A stretch of DNA of 7,679 nucleotides from Actinomycetota bacterium. Lineage in GTDB: Bacteria > Actinomycetota > Actinomycetes > Actinomycetales > Cellulomonadaceae. Each line of letters opens with the position of its first letter. The first letter of the stretch is position 1. A program made the translations under genes and the position numbers. The notes below the pieces were generated by a model. The model ran no database searches, was not told the DNA's origin, and saw only the letters and a program-made list of their open reading frames with translations. Location of the stretch: NCBI GenBank assembly GCA_018898235.1, contig JAHIJU010000464.1, forward strand, positions 1 to 7,679. Reading direction: 5' to 3'. Positions 1-5,934 of this stretch are shown piece after piece.

Positions 1-786
1 GACGATCAGGTCCAGGTCCTGCCGGCCTTCCACCCGCGGCATTCCGGCATCACCCATCGCGACGATGGTCGCGTCGAAGTCAGCCTCCAGCAGAACGGCT
101 GCCGTCTCCTCACCGAGCGCGCCGAGCTCACCGTCCGTGGCTCCTTGGAGCAGGACCTGCAGACGGCTCTCGCCCGGGAGCAGGGGCAGGTCGTACCGGT
201 TTCGGAACCGGCGGGCGTGCAGTCGCACACCGCCGGCACGAGCGTCGACGACCGCGAGCTCCACGTAGGCCGGTACGTCGGTGTCGTCTGCGTACACCGG
301 CCGAACCGACAACAACGCCTCCGGAGACCCGACCGCGCGAGTCTCGAGTGATCGGTAGGCGCGCCCCTCGGCCGACCATCCGCGGTTGAGCGCACGGTCC
401 TGGACGAAGAGGTTCGGACCGAAGGACCCGCCGCCGGCGAAGGGCATGAAATGCCCCCGGTCGACTCGCCTTCCCCCGAACCACTCGGGGAGCGGGTATC
501 CACGCTGGTAGCCAACGTCCCGGACACCCGACGGCGGCGAGGGCCGGCCGACGACCAGTACCGTCCGCTCAGCCGCAACAGAACCAGCGTCGTCGAACAG
601 ATAGGTGGCGGACCCAGACTCGAACTCAAGCAAGCTGCTCGAGGGGTTCTTGGCGCGATATCGGGCGCAGGCCCAGTCGAGGAGCGCGTCCCGCGCCTCG
701 GTCAGCCCACGCCGACCCGCGCCGCCAAGCACAGGCCGATAGTCGTCGGTGACGTCGACCCCGCCGCCAAGCTGCCCGTCGATCAC
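1..786 (-). CDS. DNA/RNA non-specific endonuclease (DRGH, beta-beta-alpha metal type), C-terminus beyond window
   Basis: Predicted metal-dependent nuclease cutting DNA and RNA without sequence preference. The reading frame stays open for 262 codons to the left edge, so the C-terminus is missing. The start is GTG at 786-784; an in-frame TGA lies two codons upstream, and no good Shine-Dalgarno is visible. The catalytic core is DRGH at residues 109-112 (H112 the expected general base), then GPNLF at 124-128, Q129, N134 in LNRGW (expected Mg ligand) and E148 in YRSLE. This is the Serratia nuclease/NucA order of motifs. No signal peptide or membrane segment is seen, unlike secreted nucleases, so a cytoplasmic role or delivery by another route is possible. 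Residues 217-262 (GEETAAVLLEADFDA, then a run ending GRQDLDLIV) look like the beginning of a second nuclease-like fold; that part is inference. Codons are less GC-biased than in the zinc operon, which hints at transfer. No immunity gene is visible in the window. Confidence 0.8.
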   Translation of the reverse strand, partial: MIDGQLGGGVDVTDDYRPVLGGAGRRGLTEARDALLDWACARYRAKNPSSSLLEFESGSATYLFDDAGSVAAERTVLVVGRPSPPSGVRDVGYQRGYPLPEWFGGRRVDRGHFMPFAGGGSFGPNLFVQDRALNRGWSAEGRAYRSLETRAVGSPEALLSVRPVYADDTDVPAYVELAVVDARAGGVRLHARRFRNRYDLPLLPGESRLQVLLQGATDGELGALGEETAAVLLEADFDATIVAMGDAGMPRVEGRQDLDLIV

Positions 787-837
787 GGCTCAAGTCTGGC
801 CTGATCGTGGCGCCCTGCGCCCTTCCTGCGGTGCGTC

Positions 838-855
838 CCGAAGCACTCGCTTCGG
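838..855. repeat. Perfect 7-bp hairpin upstream of the nuclease gene
   Basis: CCGAAGC (838-844), a 4-nt loop (845-848) and GCTTCGG (849-855) form a perfect inverted repeat whose near end is about 50 bases upstream of the nuclease GTG. A second, weaker repeat follows: GCAGCC (863-868) and GGCTGC (876-881). No T-run follows on either strand, so an intrinsic terminator is not clearly supported. It could be an operator, a leader structure or chance in GC-rich DNA. Confidence 0.35.
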
Positions 856-1017
856 CACGCGCGCAGCCGTTCCCGGGCTGCCCGAATGCGAGGACGCACG
901 CGGCTCGCCTCGACTCTCTCCCGACCCGCGGCCGACTCCGACGTGTGGAGGGCCGCGAGGGCTCGCCTCCGGGGGCGGCGGTGCACGAGGAGTCTGGCGC
1001 ACGTCATCGGACCGTCA

Positions 1018-1260
1018 TCGGTCACCTGGCCGCGACGACGGGTTGCACGGCGGGCAGCAAGATCGTTCCGTCTCCGGCTCGCCGTGCGCCTCGACTCGTT
1101 CGATCGAGGCGTGCAGACGTCGGGCCTCGGGCGGGTCACTGCGAAGGACCTCTGTGTTGTCCTCCGGGTCTGAACGGTCGCCCAGGATTGCCTCGCGCGC
1201 AAAACGCAGACACGCGGCTCGCCGAAGTCGAAAGGCCGCTGGCCGTCCGTGCGTCCTGGC
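1018..1260 (-). pseudogene. Possible coding remnant, 81 open codons without a start
   Basis: On the minus strand, one frame is open between a TGA at 1263-1261 and a TGA at 1017-1015. It contains no ATG, GTG or TTG codon. The middle part reads like a normal acidic/basic helical protein (for example AREAILGDRSDPEDN followed later by LHASIERVEAHGEPETE), and about three quarters of its third positions are G or C. I recognise no family. It may be what is left of a small gene whose start was lost, or simply a chance open frame. It ends with a Cys-containing run (SCCPPC) that looks less protein-like. Confidence 0.2.
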
Positions 1261-1274
1261 TCATTCCTGCGCCC

Positions 1275-1967
1275 TCACGGGTCGTCCGACGCCCCCGCGA
1301 CCAGCCCTGCCAGGTGCCGGGCGTCGACCAGCATGACGACACCGAGCACGGCGACTGCGAGCGCCGTCGCCGCGACGACGTCGGTGAGGAAGTGGTAGCC
1401 GAGGTAGAGCCGGGACGACGCGACAGCCGCCGTCCCGAGCACGGTCGCCACCGCCCAGCCGACGACGCGTGCCCTGGTCGGCCGGCGCCGGACCACGAGG
1501 TAGCCGGTGACCAGCAGCAGCGTCGCGGTGCCGAGGGTGTGGCCGGACGGGAACGAGGCGGTGGTCTCCAGGCCCGGCACGTCCATCGTGACCACCGGCG
1601 GGCGGGGGCGGTCGACCAGCCCCTTGAGCGCGAGCCCGAGGACCGTCGACCCGACCATGGCGGCGGCGAGCAGCGTGGGGCGCCACCACTCGCGGCGTCG
1701 CAGCCCCCACGCCAGCGCACCGGCAAGCACGAGGAAGGGCAGCACCGTCGGGCCGGTGACCAGCGAGATCGCACGCATGGTCACGGTGAGCACGGGTCCC
1801 CGCGCCGCGACCAGCCAGTGCAGCACGGGGTCGTCGAGGTGGGCGAGGTCCTCGTTCTCGCGCACCCCGTCGAGCACGGCGAGGAACCCGGTGACGCCGA
1901 TCAGGACGGCCAGCAGTCCCGGCAGCAGGCCTCGGGCCCACCACGCCACCGGCTGGTCATCGGTCAT
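1275..1967 (-). CDS. PAP2-family integral membrane phosphatase
   Basis: 230-residue membrane protein of the type 2 phosphatidic acid phosphatase superfamily, which removes phosphate from lipid phosphates such as phosphatidate or undecaprenyl pyrophosphate, with the active site on the outer face. All three signature blocks are intact: K115-x6-R122-P123 (KGLVDRPRP), PSGH at 140-143, and S185-R186-x5-H192-x3-D196. H143 and H192 are the expected catalytic pair. About six hydrophobic segments are visible (roughly 14-33, 66-88, 97-116, 146-160, 168-184, 195-214). The ATG start (1967-1965) has no strong Shine-Dalgarno. It lies 57 bases after the stop of the deazaflavin-type reductase and is probably the last gene of the zur transcription unit. 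The substrate cannot be read from the sequence; undecaprenyl pyrophosphate recycling (BacA-independent) or phospholipid turnover are both possible. Confidence 0.9.
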   Translation of the reverse strand: MTDDQPVAWWARGLLPGLLAVLIGVTGFLAVLDGVRENEDLAHLDDPVLHWLVAARGPVLTVTMRAISLVTGPTVLPFLVLAGALAWGLRRREWWRPTLLAAAMVGSTVLGLALKGLVDRPRPPVVTMDVPGLETTASFPSGHTLGTATLLLVTGYLVVRRRPTRARVVGWAVATVLGTAAVASSRLYLGYHFLTDVVAATALAVAVLGVVMLVDARHLAGLVAGASDDP

Positions 1968-2024
1968 GGGCGCCGAGGCTAGCCAGCGATCCCGTGCGGG
2001 GCGAACGCGGGCACCGCCGGGTTG

Positions 2025-2642
2025 TCAGCCCCGGCGACGACGGCGCAGGGCCCGCACGAGGAGCACGGCCGGCAGCACCACCCAGGCCACGGTGTTCGCC
2101 GTCGTGGCCCAGCCACTCGGTTCGAAGGGACCGGGCAGCACCGCCGTGGGGGTGATCGCCAGCACGGGCAGGCCCGCGGCGATCTCGTCGATCCGTTCGG
2201 GCGAGGCGGTGCGAACGTTGCCGATCAGCAGCCCGGGCACGCCCATCGACGTGCACAACGCGACGACCGCGGCGCGCCGCGCGGCCTCGTCCACCACCTG
2301 GGTGGCAGTACCGCGCAGCACGGTGCCCGGCAGCACCACCTCGACCTCGTGCCCGGCGAGGGCGTTGCGGAACCAGCCCGACGTCGGGCCGTAGCCCGCC
2401 ATGACCACGATCCGCCCGTCGAGCACCGCGTAGCCGAGCGGGGTCTCGCGCAGCAGTCCAGAGGTGCGCCCCCGGGTGCGCAGCAGCAGCAGTGAACCGC
2501 CCAGGCCGGTCGACACGACGGGGCCGAGACCGGCCCGCAGCGCGGGCACCGCGCACCAACGGTTGAAGCCCCGGAAGGCCCGCTTGAGCGGACCGACGAG
2601 GTTCGAGCTGATCGGACCGTACGGCAGTGTCGTGTCGTCCAT
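2025..2642 (-). CDS. Nitroreductase-family deazaflavin (F420)-dependent oxidoreductase with C-terminal membrane anchor
   Basis: 205-residue protein resembling the Ddn/F420H2-dependent quinone reductase family, which uses the deazaflavin F420 to reduce quinones or nitro compounds at the membrane. The evidence is the split-barrel pattern: TRGRTSGLLRETPLGYAV at 56-73, then PTSGWFRNALAGHEVEVVL at 86-104, the family's phosphate/cofactor-binding strand and W-x-x-N-x-x-A motif. Residues about 183-197 form a hydrophobic helix ending in six basic residues (RALRRRRRG), a plausible tail anchor with the body in the cytoplasm. I chose ATG at 2642-2640; an in-frame GTG ten codons upstream (2672) is an alternative, and neither has a clear Shine-Dalgarno. 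It lies 65 bases downstream of zur and 57 bases upstream of the PAP2 gene. The cofactor could instead be FMN or heme in related split barrels, so the F420 assignment is by family only. Confidence 0.72.
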   Translation of the reverse strand: MDDTTLPYGPISSNLVGPLKRAFRGFNRWCAVPALRAGLGPVVSTGLGGSLLLLRTRGRTSGLLRETPLGYAVLDGRIVVMAGYGPTSGWFRNALAGHEVEVVLPGTVLRGTATQVVDEAARRAAVVALCTSMGVPGLLIGNVRTASPERIDEIAAGLPVLAITPTAVLPGPFEPSGWATTANTVAWVVLPAVLLVRALRRRRRG

Positions 2643-2707
2643 CGGATGATCGTGGTCCGCGGCAGTGCGCACCGTCCCGGGCCGTACGTCCCCGTGGAGG
2701 GGGTCGG

Positions 2708-3103
2708 TCAGGCCCGCGCGCAGTCGGCGCAGGTGCCGAACAGCTCGAGCGTGTGCTCGATGTCGACGAAACCGTGTTCGGAGCCGATCGCCCGGACCAT
2801 GGTCTCCAGGTTGGGCCCCTGGACCTCGACGGTCCGCCCGCACGTCCGGCACACGAGGTGGTGGTGATGGCGGTCGGGGCGTTCGCAGCGCCGGAACAGC
2901 GACTCCCCCGACTCGGTGCGCAGCGTGTCGAGCTCACCGGCCGCCGCCATGGCGCCGAGCGTCCGGTAGACGGTGGCCAGCCCGATCTCCTGACCCTGGT
3001 CGCGCAGCAGCAGGTGCACCTGCTGCGCGCTGCGGAAGTCGTCGAGGTCGTCCAGCAGCGCGGTGATCGCCGTGCGTTGGCGGGTGGTGCGATGCCCGAT
3101 CAC
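2708..3103 (-). CDS. zur: Zur/FurB zinc-responsive repressor (Fur family)
   Basis: 131-residue Fur-family DNA-binding protein. The winged helix is at the N-terminus (TTRQR at 6-10, GLATVYRTL at 41-49), followed by the metal-binding dimerisation domain. The order of ligands matches mycobacterial Zur (FurB) as I remember its structure: D59, C73, H80, H82 (regulatory site); C85, C88, C125, C128 (structural CxxC pairs); H79, H81, E100, H117 (third site). This, rather than the iron-type Fur arrangement, plus the divergent znu-like operon, supports zinc sensing. With zinc bound it should repress the zinc-uptake genes. The GTG start (3103-3101) is preceded by GGAGG at a short spacing, on the minus strand, and gives the family's usual length. 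It is the first gene of a likely unit with the reductase and PAP2 genes. Autoregulation is suggested by an inverted repeat just upstream. Confidence 0.93.
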   Translation of the reverse strand: MIGHRTTRQRTAITALLDDLDDFRSAQQVHLLLRDQGQEIGLATVYRTLGAMAAAGELDTLRTESGESLFRRCERPDRHHHHLVCRTCGRTVEVQGPNLETMVRAIGSEHGFVDIEHTLELFGTCADCARA

Positions 3104-3141
3104 TGGTCCTCCGGGGGTGGGGTGCGAGCACGGCGGCTCCC

Positions 3142-3171
3142 GTTCTCAACACGCCCAGACTAGTTGAGAAC
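3142..3171. promoter_or_regulatory. zur: Candidate Zur operator: perfect 9-bp inverted repeat
   Basis: GTTCTCAAC (3142-3150) and GTTGAGAAC (3163-3171) form a perfect inverted repeat with a 12-nt spacer. Each arm contains TGAGAAC, similar to the TGAAAAT half-site of known actinobacterial Zur boxes, although the two halves point outward and lie further apart than in a standard 15-bp box. A TAGTCT hexamer on the minus strand (3162-3157) fills the right part of the spacer and could be the zur -10 element, placing transcription start near 3150. Binding here would block zur transcription. Inferred from position and motif only. Confidence 0.45.
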
Positions 3172-3183
3172 CAGCACCGCGGT

Positions 3184-3214
3184 TTGGTCCTACCGCTAAT
3201 GAGAACTACTCTCT
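3184..3214 (+). promoter_or_regulatory. Candidate znu operon promoter with overlapping Zur half-site
   Basis: TTGGTC (3184-3189) and TACTCT (3207-3212), separated by 17 bases, fit a modest actinobacterial -35/-10 pair (TAnnnT type). The 15-mer TGAGAACTACTCTCT at 3200-3214 overlaps the -10. It has the third TGAGAAC copy of this intergenic region and an imperfect mirror half (GAGA and TCTC), matching about 9 of 15 positions of the Zur box TGAAAATCATTTTCA as I recall it. Zinc-loaded Zur bound here would exclude RNA polymerase. Promoter hexamers are weak, so the start site is uncertain. Confidence 0.4.
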
Positions 3215-3272
3215 GTATCGATCTCATCCCATCGGCGGCATCCCGCCGAGCCCCGCTCGAACCGGAGAGCCC

Positions 3273-4196
3273 ATGTCCTCCCTGCTCCGCCGCCTGCCGC
3301 TGGTCGCCGTCCCGCTCGTGGTCCTGATCACCGCCGGGTGCTCCACGTCGTCCTCGACCGCGGGCTCCTCCGCCTCGGCCTCGAGCGGCACGGTCGTCGT
3401 CGTCGCCTCCACCAACGTGTGGGGAGACGTCGCCCAGCAGGTCGGCGGCAACCTCGTCGACGTCACCTCGCTCATGACCGACCCGAGCGCCGACCCGCAC
3501 TCCTTCGAGGCCAACGCCCAGACCCAGCTCGCGGTGTCCAAGGCGTCCCTCGTCGTGGAGAACGGCGGCGGCTACGACGACTACATGGACACCATGCTGT
3601 CGTCGCTGCCCAGCAAGCCCGTCGTGGTCAACGCCGTCGACATCTCCGGCAAGACGGCCGCCGCGGGCGGCGAGCTCAACGAGCACGTCTGGTACGACTT
3701 CGCCACCGTCACCAAGGTCGCCGACACCATCGCCGACGAGCTGTCCACGGTCGACCCGGGCCACGCCGACACCTACGCCGCGAACGCCAAGGCGTTCGAC
3801 GCCCAGGTCGCCACGCTCACCCAGTCGACCGCCGAGCTCAAGACCACCGTGGCAGGCAAGGGCGTCGCGATCACCGAGCCGGTGCCGGGCTACCTGCTGG
3901 GCAACCTCGGCCTGGTGAACAAGACCCCGGCCGAGTTCTCCGAGGCGATCGAGAACGAGACCGACGTCCCGGCGACCGTCCTGGCCGACACCCTCGCCCT
4001 CTTCAGCTCCCACCAGGTGGCCGCCCTGGTGTACAACGAGCAGACCACCGGTCCGCAGACGGAGCAGGTGCTCGCCGCTGCCAAGGCGGCCGGCGTGGCG
4101 GTGGTGCCCGTCACCGAGACCCTCCCCGCCGGCAAGGACTACATCACGTGGATGACCGCGAACCTCGACGCGCTGCGCGCCGCGCTGACCGCGTGA
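3273..4196 (+). CDS. znuA: Zinc/manganese ABC transporter substrate-binding lipoprotein (ZnuA-like)
   Basis: 307-residue cluster A-I metal-binding lipoprotein that captures Zn(II), possibly Mn(II), outside the membrane and delivers it to the permease. The signal peptide ends in the lipobox ITAGC with C23 as the lipidated residue; a Ser/Ala/Thr-rich linker runs to about residue 38. Metal-site segments: DPHSFE at 74-79 (H76), EHVWYD at 137-142 (H138), TEPVPGYLL at 201-209 and YNEQ at 254-257. In most ZnuA proteins the third segment starts with His; here it is Glu (E202). The His-rich loop common between the first two ligand segments is absent. The ATG is preceded by GGAGAG (3264-3269). It is the first gene of an operon divergent from zur, and its stop overlaps the ATPase start. 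Zinc is favoured over manganese because of the Zur neighbour; the sequence alone does not settle the metal. Confidence 0.88.
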   Translation: MSSLLRRLPLVAVPLVVLITAGCSTSSSTAGSSASASSGTVVVVASTNVWGDVAQQVGGNLVDVTSLMTDPSADPHSFEANAQTQLAVSKASLVVENGGGYDDYMDTMLSSLPSKPVVVNAVDISGKTAAAGGELNEHVWYDFATVTKVADTIADELSTVDPGHADTYAANAKAFDAQVATLTQSTAELKTTVAGKGVAITEPVPGYLLGNLGLVNKTPAEFSEAIENETDVPATVLADTLALFSSHQVAALVYNEQTTGPQTEQVLAAAKAAGVAVVPVTETLPAGKDYITWMTANLDALRAALTA

Positions 4197-5005
4197 GCGT
4201 CTTCGAACTCGACCACGCAACGCTCGCGTTCGGGGACCGCGTCCTGTGGTCCGGGATCGACCTGCAGGTGCAGGCCGGTGAGTTCATCACCGTGCTGGGG
4301 CCCAACGGGTCCGGCAAGACGACGCTGCTGCGGGTGGCGCTCGGACTCCTGCCGCTGACCTCGGGGTCGGTGCGCGTGCTCGGGCACCCGCCGCGTCGCG
4401 GCAGCCGGGCCCTGGGCTACATCCCGCAGCAGCGCATCGTCGACCCGGCGACGCCCGTCCGGGCCCGGGACCTCGTCCGGCTCGGGATCGACGGCGACCG
4501 GTGGGGACCCGGACGGCACTCGCGGCAGGCCCGGATCGACGAGCTGCTCGAGGCGGTCGGCGCCAGCGCCTACGGGGACGTCCCGATCGGGATGCTGTCC
4601 GGTGGTGAGCAGCAGCGGGTCCGGGTGGCCCAGGCGCTCGCCTCCGACCCGGCGATCCTGCTGTGCGACGAACCGCTGCTGTCCCTGGACCTGCGCCGCC
4701 AGCACGAGGTCACCGCGCTCATCGACGCCACCCGGCGGGCCACCGGCACCGCGGTGATCTTCGTGACGCACGAGATCAACCCCGTGCTGCCCTACACCGA
4801 CCGGGTGGTCTACCTGGGACCGGGCGGGCACGCGATCGGCGCACCCGACGATGTGCTCACCTCCGCCAGACTGACCGCGCTGTACGACAGCCCGATCGAG
4901 GTGGTCCGGGCGCAGGGCCGGGTGCTCATCGTCGGGGACGACCAGCACGTGCACCACACCCACGACGTGCACCACCCGCACCACGCGCACCAGGAGAATC
5001 CGTGA
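4193..5005 (+). CDS. znuC: Metal ABC transporter ATPase (ZnuC-like) with His-rich C-terminal tail
   Basis: 270-residue ABC ATPase powering metal import from the cytoplasmic face. Motifs in order: Walker A GPNGSGKT (36-43), Q-loop at Q79/Q80, signature LSGGEQQR (135-142), Walker B ILLCDEP (155-161, E160 catalytic), D-loop SLD (164-166) and switch H193. All are intact. The start is GTG at 4193, overlapping the znuA stop in GTGA, which indicates translational coupling; the long open frame further upstream is antisense-like noise inside znuA. The last part, residues 252-266, holds nine histidines (HVHHTHDVHHPHHAH). Such tails bind Zn(II) or Ni(II) in other metal proteins; here it could sense or buffer incoming zinc. 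Its stop overlaps the permease start in GTGA. Confidence 0.92.
   Translation: MSVFELDHATLAFGDRVLWSGIDLQVQAGEFITVLGPNGSGKTTLLRVALGLLPLTSGSVRVLGHPPRRGSRALGYIPQQRIVDPATPVRARDLVRLGIDGDRWGPGRHSRQARIDELLEAVGASAYGDVPIGMLSGGEQQRVRVAQALASDPAILLCDEPLLSLDLRRQHEVTALIDATRRATGTAVIFVTHEINPVLPYTDRVVYLGPGGHAIGAPDDVLTSARLTALYDSPIEVVRAQGRVLIVGDDQHVHHTHDVHHPHHAHQENP
4946..4990 (+). other. znuC: Histidine-rich segment at the end of the ATPase
   Basis: These 15 codons contain nine His, alternating CAC with ACC, GAC, GTG, CCG and GCG codons (cac gtg cac cac acc cac). The segment sits after the normal end of the ATPase fold and immediately before the znuB ribosome-binding site. The run of cac/gtg codons makes the DNA itself a simple CAC-rich repeat, so expansion by slippage is possible. 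Listed because it is the most unusual part of the transporter. Confidence 0.85.
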
Positions 5006-5934
5006 CCGCCGCCCTGACCGCCGTGCTGGCGTCCGCCACCACCGACCCGTGGTGGAACCGGCTGTTCGACTTCTCCAACTACGGCGAGCTGCTCGTGCTC
5101 GTCCACGGCTCGCTCATCGCCGGTGCGCTGCTCGGCCTGGTCGGCGGGCTGGTCGGGGTGTTCGTCATGCAGCGCGACCTCGCGTTCGCCGTGCACGGGG
5201 TCAGCGAGCTGTCCTTCGCAGGTGCCGCGGCCGCGCTGCTCATCGGGGCCGATGTCGTGGTCGGGTCCGTCGCAGGTTCGCTGCTCGCGGCCGTGCTGAT
5301 CGGCCTGCTGGGCGCCCGCGCACGGGACCGCAACTCGATCATCGGCGTGCTCATGCCGTTCGGCCTGGGCCTGGGGGTGCTGTTCCTCGCCCTCTACCCG
5401 GGGCGGGCCGCCAACAAGTTCGGGCTGCTCACCGGTCAGATCGTCTCGGTCGACACCGCGCGGGTGCAGACCATGGCCGTCATCACGGTCGTGGTGGTCG
5501 GCGGGCTGCTGCTGCTGTGGCGCCCGCTCACCTTCGCCGGGGTGGATCCCGAGGTCGCGACCGCGCGCGGTGTGCCGGTGCGGGGGCTGTCGATCGCGTT
5601 CATGGTGCTGCTCGGGCTCGCCGTGGCGATGGCCGTGCAGATCGTGGGGGCGCTGCTGGTGCTCTCGCTGCTCATCACCCCGGCCGCCGCCGCCACGCGG
5701 GTGACGGCCTCGCCGATCTGGGTGCCGGTGCTCGCCGTGGTGTTCGCCGAGGTGTCGGCCGTCGGCGGGATCCTGCTGGCGCTCGGCGCCAGCGTGCCGA
5801 TCAGCCCGTACATCACCACGATCTCCTTCGTCATCTACGTCGTGGCCCGGCAGGTCGGCAACGCCCGCAACCGGCGCGGCTGGGTGCGTCGGCCGACGAC
5901 GCTCCCCGTAGCCGAGGGTGGCATCCTCGGTTGA
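5002..5934 (+). CDS. znuB: Metal ABC transporter permease (ZnuB-like, ABC-3 family)
   Basis: 310-residue integral membrane permease of the ABC-3 family, forming the channel for zinc or manganese with the ATPase. About eight hydrophobic segments run from residue 30 to 285. Family landmarks: HGVSELSFAGAA at 65-76 (the conserved HG..L.G.A turn), DPEVATARGVPV at 182-193 (cytoplasmic loop contacting the ATPase) and VGALLVLSLLITPAAAATR at 215-233. The start is GTG at 5002, four bases into the ATPase stop region, with AGGAG at 4992-4996 as ribosome-binding site. The C-terminal tail from about 286 is basic and cytoplasmic. The next gene overlaps its last codons, so the two are likely translated together. 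Confidence 0.92.
   Translation: MTAALTAVLASATTDPWWNRLFDFSNYGELLVLVHGSLIAGALLGLVGGLVGVFVMQRDLAFAVHGVSELSFAGAAAALLIGADVVVGSVAGSLLAAVLIGLLGARARDRNSIIGVLMPFGLGLGVLFLALYPGRAANKFGLLTGQIVSVDTARVQTMAVITVVVVGGLLLLWRPLTFAGVDPEVATARGVPVRGLSIAFMVLLGLAVAMAVQIVGALLVLSLLITPAAAATRVTASPIWVPVLAVVFAEVSAVGGILLALGASVPISPYITTISFVIYVVARQVGNARNRRGWVRRPTTLPVAEGGILG

Larger units (their letters stand above)
787..1274. other. 488-bp gap without a confident gene
   Basis: No frame gives a recognisable complete protein. The long open frames here are arginine- or proline-rich and look like products of high GC. The nonamer CGGCTCGCC occurs three times (901-909, 1075-1083, 1215-1223). Two neighbouring hairpins (838-855 and 863-881) and a start-less open stretch (1018-1260, minus) are listed separately. 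No tRNA-like TTCGA-loop arrangement or transposase fragment was seen. The promoter of the nuclease gene should lie in its left part, but I cannot place it. Confidence 0.6.

Noticed and set aside
783..1202. 139-residue minus-strand open frame with a TTG start in the gap
   Set aside because: Very Arg-rich, no recognisable motif, weak start and no ribosome-binding site; overlaps the start of the nuclease gene.
807..1982. 391-residue open frame on the plus strand
   Set aside because: Antisense to the PAP2 gene for most of its length and rich in Arg, Pro, Gly and His repeats; typical of high-GC antisense frames.
2016..2035. GCCGGG/CCCGGC inverted repeat around the stop of the reductase gene as a terminator
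   Set aside because: The stop codon is in the loop, no T-run follows, and the PAP2 gene continues on the same strand 57 bases on; chance repeat in GC-rich DNA is likelier.
2708..3103. Iron-type Fur instead of Zur
   Set aside because: The complete set of Zur-type ligands including both CxxC pairs, together with the divergent zinc-transporter operon, favours Zur. An iron regulator would be expected next to katG or siderophore genes.
3199..3330. Short upstream open frame beginning ATG at 3199 and overlapping the znuA start out of frame, with several Cys
   Set aside because: Its ATG lies inside the predicted promoter and Zur half-site, so it may not be transcribed. The Cys codons come from the znuA signal-peptide codons read in another frame, and there is no ribosome-binding site.
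2934..4220. 428-residue minus-strand open frame across znuA
   Set aside because: Gly/Arg/His/Val-rich antisense frame of a well-supported lipoprotein gene; it also runs through the divergent promoter and into zur in another frame.
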